64,000 nucleotides of DNA from Aurelia coerulea (taxonomy: Eukaryota > Cnidaria > Scyphozoa > Semaeostomeae > Ulmaridae): positions 16,784,501 to 16,848,500 of the forward strand of contig CM076960.1 of NCBI GenBank assembly GCA_039566865.1, written 5' to 3'. Made by a program: the position numbers and the translations under genes. The notes beneath the pieces are model-generated. The model was not told the origin of the DNA, ran no database searches, and saw only the letters and a program-made list of their open reading frames with translations. Below, piece by piece: positions 36,501 to 42,650 of the stretch. Positions within the stretch are counted from its first letter, which is position 1. The number at the start of each line of letters is the position of its first letter.

Positions 36501-37709
36501 AAGTGTATATGTATTTCGTGACATTTAACATGAAGCAGTCAGCAAAAATGAATTATTTTTAGCTGATCCAATATTTTTTCAGCAAACATGTCATTTAAAC
36601 AAGAAAAGTCATTCTTGACTGATCATGACACCTAGATATGACTGAACCCTGAGAGTGACCTTAAATGTATCAGCATATATTACGTCCTCTTGAGAGAATG
36701 GAATCCCTCTGAATAAGTTTTTGAAATATTAGAGAAATTTGCTCAGGACGTTTTTTAAGGTTTCTTGAACGGACGCTCTCGAAAAATCCCGTATAAATTC
36801 TTAACGGTTTGACCAATTTCTGCCAGGAAAAATTCTGAAAGATTTGAACATGTCGAGAATTTAATCAGATACTTCAATACTTTTTATATGTAGCTAAAAT
36901 CGGCCACGCTGTTCTCAAATTGTTACGGATTTTATGGAGAAAGCCCTTCAAGGAAACCCTCAAAACGGCCAAAATCACGATCAGGCCTTTGGAGCTGTTC
37001 TCTTCATGTTCATAGTATGACTAACGTTCAACAGTGAAATCTATTGTAACGATCCATATGCATGTTACAGTAGTGTCCCGCATATAAGAAACAACTTTTT
37101 CAATTTCAGGTCTGATGCGTTTCTTATAAAATGAGATAAACTTACAAATCAGGGTAAAGTTTCTTCTTACAAAAATCATGCACTATCGATCAATTACTCA
37201 GACATTAGCTCTATGATTGTGATGCAAAAAATTATTTTTTGAATTGTAGTTGGAAATTTTCACTTTCAGGAAATGCTACAATTATTCCAAAAAGGTGCTT
37301 TTCGCTTAGTCTTCATACAAAATTATTGTTTTGATTTGAATAGGTACAGTTCAATTCAACTGGAAAACTGAAAAATTCCAAGGTTTCATCAATCCATAGT
37401 TTTTAAATAAGAAACAAGATTTTTTTCAGACCTGAACAAGTTTCTTATAGAATGGGGTATTATTTTGAAAATCAGGGTCTGTGTTTCTTAAATTTGTGTT
37501 TCTTATATGCGGGACACTACTGTATTGTGCTATTTTACCATCCACACAAAAAGAGAGTTTTTTACTAGCAATTATTTGATTTTGTCCTTCAGGATCTAAT
37601 GGCTGTGCACATTGACGAGAATCGTAAAGATATGGTATGCCTTGGACACATTGATCACAAAATCGTTTGTGTTCCAGACTTCGAACAACTCATTGGTAGT
37701 GCTAGTTGA
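9450..37709 (+). CDS. POLR3D: RNA polymerase III subunit RPC4, spliced gene
   Basis: RPC4 is the TFIIF-like Pol III subunit that pairs with RPC5 (yeast Rpc53/Rpc37) and acts in the nucleus in promoter opening, termination and reinitiation. Model (joined exons): 9450-9507 (tentative), 10859-10895, 11025-11088, 11892-11938, 12850-12871, 13951-14095, 16230-16329, 16690-16750, 20508-20637, 22825-22946, 28910-29044, 30424-30515, 31472-31532, 37593-37709. All introns are GT-AG and all phases close; total 1191 nt, 396 residues plus stop, close to the human 398. Family signatures in order: ARDLTLG, FVPNIPARR, an Arg-Gly run followed by SGIFSQGP, EDSKRVLDLL, MPITIPLA, LLFLQFPD, GYVGKLVVHKSGKV, SLDVTMGTPCGFLQ, and the C-terminal CLGHIDHKIVCVPDFE. 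The C-terminal part is the RPC5-binding region. Introns are swollen by transposons. Identity is secure; the N-terminus is not. Confidence 0.93.
9731..10219. mobile_element. mariner-like MITE M1, copy 1
   Basis: Termini CCGGGTGAGCCAGAAAAAAG and the inverse, with TA on both sides. Lies in the first intron of the extended POLR3D model. A second intact copy is at 43195-43820. Confidence 0.85.
10240..10440. other. C-rich stretch with CCTAA-like words
   Basis: Contains CAACCCTAACCCTCC and several CTAACCCT-like words, too irregular to call telomeric. Nothing coding seen. Confidence 0.3.
10859..10895 (+). CDS. POLR3D: POLR3D exon 2
   Basis: Follows a pyrimidine-rich TTCTTCAG acceptor and ends at a GTATGT donor. 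It reads ISPRGRTSGGSG, a basic Gly/Arg/Ser stretch like the low-complexity N-terminus of RPC4. Its phase 2 end joins exon 3 to give GLTRLTSLKPARDLTLG. The following intron is only 129 bp. Confidence 0.7.
11025..11088 (+). CDS. POLR3D: POLR3D exon 3 (RDLTLG motif)
   Basis: Acceptor TGTCTTTAG, donor GTATTT. Encodes LTRLTSLKPARDLTLGSSAP, matching the conserved RLPSIRSRDLTLGG block of animal RPC4. Ends in phase 0. Confidence 0.9.
11273..11460 (+). mobile_element. tRNA-derived SINE
   Basis: The head contains a Pol III A box (TGGCGCAGTGG) and a B box (GGGCTTGATTCCC), spaced as in a tRNA and ending GTAGCGCCCCACC. An unrelated body follows, ending in repeated CACCTT/TTCACC units. The anticodon arm does not fold as a proper tRNA and there is a 3' body, so this is a SINE rather than a tRNA gene. 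No target duplication seen. Confidence 0.75.
11892..11938 (+). CDS. POLR3D: POLR3D exon 4 (FxPNIPARR motif)
   Basis: Acceptor TGTTTTCAG, donor GTAAGT. Encodes RTFVPNIPARRTIKE, matching the family motif that follows RDLTLG (human has KTFTPNI). Ends in phase 2. Confidence 0.92.
12850..12871 (+). CDS. POLR3D: POLR3D exon 5, 22-nt microexon
   Basis: A 22-nt exon between TTATTTCAG and GTTTGT. It completes the split Glu codon and adds VASEKPE. Exon 4 ends in phase 2 and exon 6 begins in phase 0, so a microexon of this phase is required; skipping it would shift the frame. Confidence 0.75.
12945..13200. repeat. mariner-like MITE fragment (GTGAGTCA family)
   Basis: Shares AAAAAGAATCCCCGTTTGAA and CTCGAGAAAGTCTCTTCAAG blocks with 336-760, the latter inverted. 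The ends are degraded. Confidence 0.45.
13250..13864. mobile_element. mariner-like MITE M2, truncated copy
   Basis: The right end TTTTGGCGCACCCGG followed by TA matches the complete copy at 14231-15114. The left terminus is missing. It hosts the CAAGG-rich element at 13477-13782. Confidence 0.7.
13477..13782. mobile_element. CAAGG-repeat element with short TIRs
   Basis: Bounded by CCTGTGAAAAAAAACAAGGC and the inverse GCCTTGTATTTTCACACAGG. The inside is almost wholly degenerate CAAGGCTA, CAAGGTT and GCCTTGTA words every 10-25 bp. The corresponding stretch of the related MITE (around 15,035) lacks it, which supports insertion. No ORF. Confidence 0.7.
13951..14095 (+). CDS. POLR3D: POLR3D exon 6 (RG repeat, IFSQGP)
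   Basis: Acceptor TTTCTTGCAG, donor GTACCA. Encodes a basic stretch, then seven Arg-Gly pairs, then ELVMSSGIFSQGPFA. Human RPC4 has GRGRGRPEVIQSHSIFEQGP at the same place. RG runs commonly bind RNA or are methylated on arginine; that role is inference here. Confidence 0.92.
14231..15114. mobile_element. mariner-like MITE M2, complete copy
   Basis: Termini CCGGGTGCGCCAAAATAAAC and the inverse, TA on both sides. Long internal inverted arms share GAAACTCGC and TCTTTGTCCATTCATG blocks. Located in POLR3D intron 6. Confidence 0.85.
15215..15740 (+). mobile_element. MITE A copy 1 (Mutator-like)
   Basis: Termini AGCATAGGTTCCAAATC and the inverse GAACCTATGCT, with 9-bp duplication GGCTTCATC on both sides. 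It is 526 bp with long inverted arms. POLR3D intron 6, forward orientation (the AAGCGTAAAA arm is at the left). Confidence 0.88.
15988..16095 (-). repeat. TTAA-type MITE fragment
   Basis: One arm of the element at 24199-24512 in reverse orientation (GGCTTGGGTGAAGCCACCAA through GACGGAGCCCCT). Lies just upstream of POLR3D exon 7. Confidence 0.6.
16230..16329 (+). CDS. POLR3D: POLR3D exon 7 (Ser-rich linker)
   Basis: Acceptor ACTCCATAG, donor GTATGT. Encodes a Gly/Ala/Ser-rich linker ending VEVRSRTSVIREE. Low complexity with little homology, but the 1-to-2 phase fits both neighbours exactly. Confidence 0.78.
16690..16750 (+). CDS. POLR3D: POLR3D exon 8
   Basis: Acceptor TGTTTACAG, donor GTGAGT. 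Encodes KGAIEDSEDSKRVLDLLSDS, aligning to the human block around DEETKQILRMLEKDDF. Ends in phase 0. Confidence 0.88.
16975..17390. mobile_element. foldback element FB1, right end lost
   Basis: Left terminus AACAAGGGCAGATTTTGTAA as in the intact FB2 copy at 29088-29699. The inner hairpin around AAACAAAATCCGC is kept but the right terminus is not found. POLR3D intron 8. Confidence 0.7.
17596..18178. mobile_element. mariner-like MITE M3, copy 1
   Basis: Termini CAGGGTGTCCCAAAAAAATT and the inverse, TA on both sides. The arms are long and palindromic (ATTTTGCAGTGATAA and its inverse). POLR3D intron 8. Confidence 0.85.
18525..18945. mobile_element. pogo-like MITE P1, copy 1
   Basis: Termini begin CACGTTTTTTT, then ATAAGAAACT, and end in the inverse, with TA on both sides. 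The interior repeats AGTTTCTTAA several times. Complete and uninterrupted, so it gives the empty site for the copy at 62019-62953. POLR3D intron 8. Confidence 0.75.
18946..20507. other. rest of POLR3D intron 8
   Basis: No exon or complete element recognised. The last 300 bp end GAATAAAATTGAATTTTATT just before exon 9, which looks like the 3' tail of a truncated non-LTR element (low confidence). Confidence 0.35.
20508..20637 (+). CDS. POLR3D: POLR3D exon 9
   Basis: Acceptor TTTGTAG, donor GTAAGT. Encodes an acidic stretch (DVDEDELRDG) followed by MPITIPLA, like human NMPVQLPLAHSG. A MITE begins 30 bp after the donor. Ends in phase 1. Confidence 0.9.
20668..21193 (+). mobile_element. MITE A copy 2
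   Basis: AGCATAGGTTCC ... GGAACCTATGCT, with 9-bp duplication GTTACTGGC on both sides. 526 bp, forward orientation. Begins 30 bp past the exon 9 donor in POLR3D intron 9. Confidence 0.9.
21235..22300. mobile_element. degraded MITE B interrupted by MITE A copy 3
   Basis: The two flanks (21,285-21,411 and 21,940-22,300) together match the intact MITE B at 27001-27509: GGTGGGTGTAAAATTCTATG at the left and AAGATTTGAGCCCTATGT at the right. MITE A copy 3 splits it. The left terminus is blurred. Confidence 0.7.
21412..21939 (-). mobile_element. MITE A copy 3 (inverted)
   Basis: Complete termini. Flanks TCTTAATTT and TCGTAATTT match 8 of 9. Opposite orientation to copy 2, which lies only 218 bp away in the same intron, so the two could pair in the transcript. 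Confidence 0.85.
22457..22540. repeat. single arm of the hairpin MITE seen at 39783
   Basis: Contains GTTTCCTCGGACAAACAGCA and CTCGTCTCCCCAACAA, matching one arm of 39783-39963. Confidence 0.5.
22825..22946 (+). CDS. POLR3D: POLR3D exon 10
   Basis: Acceptor TTCATTTTTAG, donor GTTAGT. Begins VKSEPDGDFDL and ends QLTCGQMFSSNFV, corresponding to the human segment leading into VAELLRELS. The 122 nt close the phase from exon 9 to exon 11. A nearby alternative donor (after TTC) would break that phase match. Confidence 0.82.
23055..24195. repeat. pogo-like repeat debris and AT microsatellite
   Basis: Several TATAAGAAACT and AAACTCAACTCTCAGAT blocks repeat (23,070; 23,780; 24,060; inverted near 26,280). 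23,260-23,420 is an irregular ATT/ATA microsatellite. No exon found. Confidence 0.5.
24199..24512. mobile_element. MITE with TTAA target site
   Basis: Termini AGGGGCTCCGTCGTCAAA and inverse TTTTGACGACCGAGCCCCT, flanked by TTAA on both sides (24195-24198, 24513-24516). A TTAA target is used by piggyBac and Kolobok elements; which of them cannot be told without a transposase. POLR3D intron 10. Confidence 0.75.
24990..25285 (+). repeat. likely non-LTR 3' end with AAAT-rich tail
   Basis: Resembles a retroelement 3' untranslated region (hairpin-prone CCATGGGG and CCCCATGG) ending in an AAAT/AATA microsatellite at 25,225-25,285. No coding part. Confidence 0.4.
25286..27000. other. part of POLR3D intron 10
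   Basis: Nothing coding recognised. A TTTCTTATAAGCTGTTTCTT block near 26,300 is a pogo-like MITE end. The rest is unassigned. Confidence 0.35.
27001..27509. mobile_element. MITE B (Mutator-like), intact
   Basis: Termini AGCATAGGGGTCAAATC and inverse GATTTGAGCCTTATGTT, with 9-bp duplication GTCCGGCTG on both sides. Ends and subterminal CTTTAAAAAGG blocks are shared with MITE A, but the interior differs. POLR3D intron 10. Confidence 0.85.
27510..28909. other. end of POLR3D intron 10
   Basis: No exon found. 28,090-28,460 holds C-rich blocks of AATAAGCCCCC type, perhaps an old MITE. Confidence 0.3.
28910..29044 (+). CDS. POLR3D: POLR3D exon 11 (LLFLQFPD motif)
   Basis: Acceptor CATTTATAG, donor GTAAGT. 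Encodes DDKLLFLQFPDAIP, the strongly conserved LLFLQLPD block. Then come two tandem copies of an 18-bp unit (ANQSET, ANQSET), a recent in-frame duplication in the acidic linker. Confidence 0.93.
29083..30211 (+). mobile_element. MITE A copy 4, split by FB2
   Basis: First five bases at 29083-29087, remainder from 29704. Termini AGCAC...CCTATGCT, with 9-bp duplication ACTCAAGTC at 29074-29082 and 30212-30220. Forward orientation. The foldback FB2 landed in its left tip. POLR3D intron 11. Confidence 0.85.
29088..29699. mobile_element. foldback element FB2
   Basis: Near-perfect long inverted arms starting AACAAGGGCAGATTTTGTAA, with 9-bp duplication AGTCAGCAC (29079-29087, 29700-29708). The 9-bp duplication points to Mutator-like mobilisation. 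The duplication spans the left edge of MITE A copy 4, so FB2 is the younger insertion. Confidence 0.9.
30424..30515 (+). CDS. POLR3D: POLR3D exon 12
   Basis: Acceptor GTTTCTACAG, donor GTATGA. Encodes FKNVSEGYVGKLVVHKSGKV, matching the human LTEGQVGKLLIRKSGRV block that starts the RPC5-interacting C-terminal domain. Ends in phase 2. Confidence 0.94.
31016..31336 (-). pseudogene. truncated non-LTR retrotransposon, RT C-terminus
   Basis: A 106-codon open frame corresponding to the region after the RT domain in CR1/L2/jockey-like elements: IKQETATIVFKSISGLVP, SSREILNLKNSETDLLAPR, GQKAFSFRGSTVWNKL. Similar to residues near the end of the RT ORF at 54716-56092. 5' truncated, as usual for target-primed insertions; its 3' end runs to about 30,970. 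POLR3D intron 12, antisense to the gene. Confidence 0.8.
31472..31532 (+). CDS. POLR3D: POLR3D exon 13
   Basis: Acceptor TTTTCTGTAG, donor GTGAGT. Encodes MLGNASLDVTMGTPCGFLQ, the most conserved block of RPC4. Together with exon 12 it forms the heart of the C-terminal barrel. Confidence 0.95.
31553..32340. repeat. GTGAGTCA-family fragment hosting MITE A copy 5
   Basis: Starts TTACCGGTGAGTCAAACG, with CTGAATATCAAA blocks as at 336-460. It is interrupted by MITE A copy 5, resumes with TTTTCTGCAGAAAGCCCCTT, and may continue beyond the Mutator-like element at 36,669-36,990. Confidence 0.5.
31712..32236 (-). mobile_element. MITE A copy 5 (inverted)
   Basis: Complete termini. Flanks GCTCTGTAT and GCTCTGCAT match 8 of 9. 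Orientation opposite to copy 4. Located 180 bp after POLR3D exon 13. Confidence 0.85.
32341..36668 (+). mobile_element. Mutator-like transposon, apparently complete
   Basis: Short inverted ends ACACTTAAGGTCACTCTC (32341) and GAGAGTGACCTTAAATGT (to 36668), one mismatch, extended by a shared GGGTT. It encloses a full transposase gene. Flanking duplications are imperfect (only a shifted CAGCA is shared), so the exact ends are uncertain by a few bases. It occupies POLR3D intron 13 in the sense direction. Confidence 0.8.
32880..36089 (+). CDS. Mutator-like (MULE) transposase, two exons
   Basis: Exons 32880-33062 and 34425-36089 (GTTAGT donor, CATTTTAG acceptor, phase 0) give 615 residues; TAA at 36087. 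The N-terminus is basic (KRKFAGNRF), typical of animal MULE proteins. Two zinc-binding patches follow: CGKCKSGK with CSACASGC (about residues 109-144), and CFSC...HRC (about 276-300). DDE-type catalytic candidates: D in MFDGTW (about 241), D in GDGDSKSF (about 337-339), E in NNCEAINHLIW (about 507). ECVGHVQKRMGTALRKLK and IGGMGRLT are further family blocks, and the C-terminus is Lys/Arg-rich. No stop or frameshift interrupts it, so it may be active. An extra small exon near 34,148-34,245 cannot be excluded. Confidence 0.88.
37068..37522. mobile_element. pogo-like MITE P2
   Basis: Termini CAGTAGTGTCCCGCATATAA, then GAAAC, and the exact inverse, with TA on both sides. TTTCTTATAAAATG and CTTATAGAATGGG repeat inside. 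Lies 71 bp before POLR3D exon 14. Confidence 0.85.
37593..37709 (+). CDS. POLR3D: POLR3D exon 14 (C-terminus)
   Basis: Acceptor TTTGTCCTTCAG. Encodes DLMAVHIDENRKDMVCLGHI and on to IVCVPDFEQLI, ending in TGA at 37707-37709. Matches human VLGHVKHKLVCSPDFESLL. It lies about 6 kb beyond exon 13 because a complete Mutator-like element occupies the last intron. Confidence 0.95.
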   Translation, partial: DLMAVHIDENRKDMVCLGHIDHKIVCVPDFEQLIGSAS

Positions 37710-37846
37710 TAGCAGCAAACGTAAACATCGCCATCGAAAGGAAAGTCAAATATCAAATAAGGTATACCGTTCCGCAAGGACCACACTAGATATTACATAG
37801 CTATTGGAACTCTATAAATAGGGTGACTACGAATTCTCCATTGCGT

Positions 37847-38444
37847 AACAAGGACAGATTTTGTTAGACAATAGCATGAGTTGCTTTTGATTGACACCGC
37901 AATTCAAAGGATGAACGATCGCAAACGAAAGAAGTTCTTTCAACCAGTAATTCAAAACAAGCACAGCCGCAAAGTTTCTCTAAAACCCAGGTAGCTAGCT
38001 TGCTCGTTGTGCATTCCGGAAATTGTTTTTAAGAGCAAATATTAGCATATATCGAAGAAAAAAGGAGATATATACACTTCTACCACGAGCATTTTATTTC
38101 TTTGTTTCAGAAGCTAAGCAGTAAGTGTTTTAATTACACCCATAAGATTAAGAGAATTGAATCGCCTCCCAATTGGCTTCTGAACCAAAGAAATAAAATT
38201 CCCGAGGTAGATGTGTAGATATATCCCTCTTCCTTCGATCTATGCTTAAGTTTGCTCTTAAAACCAATTCTGGAATGCGCAATGAGCGAGCTAACTACCT
38301 GGGTTTCAGAGAAACGTTTGCTGCTTTGTTTGTTTTTGAATTATTGGTTGTGGGAATTTCCTTTGTCAGCAATCGCTAATCGCTTTGAATTCAGGTGTCA
38401 ACAAAAGCAACTGATGCTATTGTATTACAAGATATGTCCAAGTT
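37847..38444. mobile_element. foldback element FB3
   Basis: Left end AACAAGGACAGATTTTGTTA; the right end is degraded (ATATGTCCAAGTT). The inner arms share AGTTAGCTCGCTC-like and AAATAAAAT blocks with FB4. Begins 137 bp after the POLR3D stop codon, so it may lie in the 3' UTR or just outside it. Confidence 0.75.
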
Positions 38445-38649
38445 TTGTTTTGATTATCCTACATATGCTGGCAGTATCATTAGGATCTTTGAAGCAGATT
38501 TTTGTTGCTGGATTTACCAACAAATGCCCCCGCCTACGTGCAAGTCATGTTGACTATGAATGAAGACAGTGCGATAAGTTTGCACTGCCGTTGTTTTTTC
38601 CATAGGGCAATGAGTCTTTGAGTTCTGTACTCGGAATCATCATATTTTA

Positions 38650-38866
38650 AGCTGGCTTCCCACTAGGCGACAAATATAGCACGATGCGACAAATTTTGAG
38701 CCTAAAATCTCTTGGGAGATAATCTTTTTTCGCTGCGCGAACTTTTTTCTGTAGAAATGTAGTTGGAATCAATCCTACTTTCTCGCGACAAAAATTTCTC
38801 GACATTTTTCGCGCGATGTTTGTCGTGTCGCGCGACGTTTGTCGCCTGGTTGAAAACTAGCTTTGG
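38650..38866. mobile_element. short MITE with CGACAAA arms
   Basis: Inverted ends AGCTGGCTTCCCACTAGGCG and (inverse) CGCCTGGTTGAAAACTAGCT. The interior is rich in TCGCG and CGACAAA words. No clear target duplication. Confidence 0.55.
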
Positions 38867-40800
38867 AAAGATTGAAACAGTATCTGTTAACACTTTAAAT
38901 GAGCTATACACAGGGTTCAAGATTTCATTTCTTCACATTGCAACAGTGATCAGAATTATCAATGATTGAATAATAGCATGAGTCTTTAGAAAAAAGGGTC
39001 ATAAAAACAAAACTACCCAGGTACAAGTTGTCGTAGAAGACAATGGATCGAGTAAATTTTTTAGGAAAGAACAAAATACAGCGTGACTTTTTCCAAAACA
39101 TCAACAGACCTTAGAACCATGGGCCGATCAAAGCTGCTTTCAAAGTCAATGAACCCTGTCTACCTTTCAGAAGTGTAATATGTACTGTAAGCAGGCGTTA
39201 ATGGATTGTTAATTTAAAGACACATCCTCGAATTTGTCATACCATTGTTTAGAATATTGGTGCAATGATACTTTAAAGTGGTAATTTTATAATTTTAAGA
39301 GAACAAAAATAGACATTTTGAAGAACATTAAGTTCTTTATTTGGCTGTATAACGTTACAGGATATTGCTTTGCAGACGTGGAGGAGTATTTTATTTTCAC
39401 GCCTTTGAAAGAGACAATTTCCATGTAACGAAATATTTCTTCTCTTTTCATTCATTAAGAAATTTTATGTGATGTAGGATTAGACTCATTACATAAGTCT
39501 CAGCATCGCTCATTGAACTGGATGGTTATCGCACATATTTATATTTGAAAATCAAAAATCAGATTTAAAATGTTGAACAAATCAAGGAATCACGTTGTAA
39601 GGTTGGAAACGGGTTGGGAACGTTTGTATTGTGTGTTCATCTTTTGCAATGAAAAAGCACTTTATATCATATTTCCCCAGAAAATTCCAACTTTTAATCC
39701 AGTCTTGTGAAATCATGAAAACGGGAAGGAGCTGCGAAATGCTTAAATTTCAATTTTTGAAAGTCTGACAAAGTCCTGCTCTTGTTGGGGAGACGAGATA
39801 TGGTTTGTCCGAGGAAACTTATGTGTCCCCCCGTGCAGTTGGTTAACGCTCTTGCGCCCGGCAGAGTTCCAACCCAAAACTCTACTGCGCATAAGCTTTA
39901 ACCCACTGCACGGGGGGGACACACACGTTTCCTCGAACAAACCGCATGTCGTCTCTCCAACAAGCTCTCAGGATGATCAGATAACGGAAAGGCCTAAGTA
40001 GAGGGAATATTAGCCTGCGTGCAGCATACTCTCAGACGGGAATATACGCTGCTCGGGTCTTTTGATCAATGTGCATTCGAGCTGTATCAGCTGTCTTATG
40101 TTGTCATATAAAAGAGCTTCAAAGGATTTCTGTTACAGTTTATGCGAACAGAACAGACACACAACTTTCTTAATTGTCTGGGCTTAATTGTATTTTAAAG
40201 TCTTAGATTATTCCATGTGCAAAACATTATCGCACTAGGTTTGATGGATTCGAACTGTCCCCGAACAGTTATATTCAGGTCAGAGGTTCTTGATAAAACT
40301 ATGCTTTAAGATAGTTCTCTTTCAGACCCAAAACGCCTCGTGTTTTCTTCCGAAGATCTGCAAAGTACGCTGTCTCATGAAGCAAAGGTGTTTGTTGATC
40401 GTTAAGTCGAATAATTAAACGAGTTGAAGTGATGTCATTACATTGAAATGAGACAAATTTTCGTGTATCAAGTGTTACTTTCCCGTATTGCTTCATGTAT
40501 TGCTTCAGAAAGCGACAGAAAACAGAAGGAGACCTTGCTTTGAGGAATTTATGTTAATATCCTGACGCTCTTTAAAATGTTCCCTTTACACATTGGTAAG
40601 TTCCAACAGAAGGTCCTTGCAAAGCTGCTTCAGATTTGAGGTGGGAGCTTTTTGTCATTAACCAGTAGAAAATGAGGGTTGGTTATTTGGTTTTCATGAG
40701 CTAGTAACATTGTTTAAGAAAAAAAAAGGGTGAAGCCTCCCCAGCCCCCTGTCCGCTGAACACTGCAAAAGGTGCAAACTCTAATAACCTTCATACATAT
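38867..40800. other. intergenic, no gene seen
   Basis: Apart from the hairpin at 39783-39963, only unassigned AT-rich DNA. Confidence 0.35.
39783..39963. mobile_element. hairpin MITE
   Basis: Arms of about 60 bp: TTGTTGGGGAGACGAGATAT... and its inverse ...GTCGTCTCTCCAACAA, with GTGTCCCCCCGTGCAGT in both. One arm is also found at 22457-22540. Confidence 0.7.
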
Positions 40801-40805
40801 CTCGA

Positions 40806-40830
40806 TGTATTTCATTTCATTTCATTTCAT
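40806..40830. repeat. TTTCA microsatellite
   Basis: TTTCA repeated about five times, like the minus-strand 3' tail of the RT element at 54,515. Possibly the tail of a lost non-LTR copy. Confidence 0.5.
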
Positions 40831-41639
40831 CAAAAATTCAAGCTATTAACTAATGCCCAACATCTACGTTAGCTAAAAACACAATTCAAGATACGTGCTT
40901 TTAATTCTACTTTCTACCGATTTAAGAACAAGTTTGTATCTCAGGAAGACACATAGAAAGAACTCTGATGAGCTTTCAGTACTCATTTTGTATCTTTTAG
41001 CAAATATTTTTTTACATGCTTTTAAAAATTTTCAAACATGTTACTAATTAAAATTACAAACTACGCTACAATACTGCAGAGATGATGCCACAGGGAGCGA
41101 AATTCTTGTCGACCCTGTGGTCATTTAAGGGGAAATTAATCAAAATCTACATAATACTACACCTAACTACTATTGCAAAAAAGAAATTTTCAAACACAAG
41201 CAGAAAACGAAGGCACATGTGAAGGAAGCTTGTAACCAAATACATTAATTGCATGTGTAGGTTTAAAATTAGAAGCAAACATGGAAATTTGCAAATTCGA
41301 TTATTTGGTTGCAAGCTTCCTTCCGACATCACATAATTACCTACTAAAGCAAACACATACAGAAGCGGTTTGGGTGTTCTGTTCAGGGATATGAGTAATT
41401 TTCAAACGAATCCTTCTGCCTTCTGTTTCGAAAATATGTATATTTGTATGTATGTTAAAATTTGCCACAAAAGTAAAGATTTACAAAGTTTAAATTATAG
41501 AAAAAAAGATGATACAATTTACATAAAACAGCGTTGATCAATACACGCTAAAATCACCCCTAATTAAAGTGGCAGGGATAGCATTAAAAGATCGAGTTGA
41601 CCTTATTTCCATAATGGTCCCCTTAGAGGTGGTTGCAAA

Positions 41640-41696
41640 CAACAAAACAAAAAAAAAACAAAAAAACAAACAAAAAACAAAAAACAAAAAAATCAA
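41640..41696. repeat. A-rich AAAAC microsatellite
   Basis: Irregular runs of AAAAC/AAACA, probably a retroelement tail remnant. Confidence 0.5.
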
Positions 41697-41699
41697 TAG

Positions 41700-41960
41700 C
41701 TGTTAGTGTGATCATGGATAAAGTATAATTTAGTAAGGCCGAAATCATGAATGTGGGGAGGAGCGCAGTTTTAGTAGAAAATATATATGTTGTCTTCTTC
41801 TCTCTGTATATTTTGGAAAAGCCTGAACGAGTTGATATTGTTTGTGGATTCTAAATCAGAAGAGAGGCTATTCCATATTTTTGGCACGAAGTATGACAGG
41901 CATTTTTGGCCAGTGTTACTTTTGCGAAATTGAAGGTTTAATTTAAACTCTGATCTTCGT
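41700..41960 (-). pseudogene. non-LTR ORF2 C-terminal remnant
   Basis: On the minus strand reads FRKSNTGQKCLSYFVPKIWN, the GQKxxSYxGPKIWN block that follows the RT in many non-LTR elements. Frame broken on both sides. Confidence 0.5.
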
Positions 41961-42577
41961 GTTACTCAGTTTTGGTTGATTGGAAGGAATATTTCGTCAG
42001 TATAAGCTGGAGCTGTTCCTTTGAAGAATTTGAAGAATATTCCTTTGAAGAATATTGTTCATTGTTGCATTCAACATTAATTTGTTGGCTTCCAAGGACA
42101 ATTTTTTATTTCCATACAGAAGAAGTTGCAAAATATTGTCTTACTCTTGCAACGAATCTAGTCTTCAATCAATTTGGGCCTTGGGCAATGTTTATGTTTC
42201 ACCTGATAATGTGCTGCTAAGCTTACACTTATGGCTCTCGATTCACTTGAAGCAAAGAAACCTTTTATCGTGTTAGACCACATTTCCACACCCCTACATC
42301 TACGGTTAATTCTTGAGGTCCTCAAGGTCACAGTCTAGACAATGTCTGCAATACGAAACTGTTGCAATTCAAGGCTTCTGCTCTGAACGTTCCCATTGCA
42401 TTACTCATGCACATTTATCGTCGCAAGTATGCATTACGTATGATTTCGCTTCCAATTAAAACATCTGCGAAATGGATGGGGTTAAAATACGTAAGGGACG
42501 ATGACGATGTATATGAGCCATATCTGTCACGGGAAGAAACTGAATCTTTGACGACAAAAATCATTTAAGGTTATGGT

Positions 42578-42601
42578 TTAGGGTTAGGGTTAGGGTTAGG
42601 G
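42578..42601 (+). repeat. interstitial telomeric repeat (TTAGGG)4
   Basis: Exactly four TTAGGG units, immediately followed by a hammerhead-like core. Confidence 0.95.
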
Positions 42602-42650
42602 CACTGATGAGCCCTGAAATTGGATGAAACCGGTCTGTAGCTGTAGCATG
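42602..42650 (+). ncRNA. hammerhead-ribozyme-like motif (candidate)
   Basis: CTGATGA at 42604-42610, GAAAC at 42626-42630 and GTC at 42633-42635 fall in the order of a type I hammerhead core. Helix II (GCCC against GGAT) has a mismatch and helix III would be very short (CCGG), as in animal retrozyme or Penelope-linked ribozymes that act as dimers. Could be a degenerate copy or chance. Confidence 0.35.

Noticed and set aside
32332..36678. 9-bp duplication flanking the Mutator-like element
   Set aside because: Left ACAGCAATG and right ATCAGCATA share only a shifted CAGCA; not good enough to claim.
42362..42568. 68-codon open frame before the TTAGGG array
   Set aside because: No domain, no splice context I could confirm, and no relation to known Penelope proteins that I can recognise.
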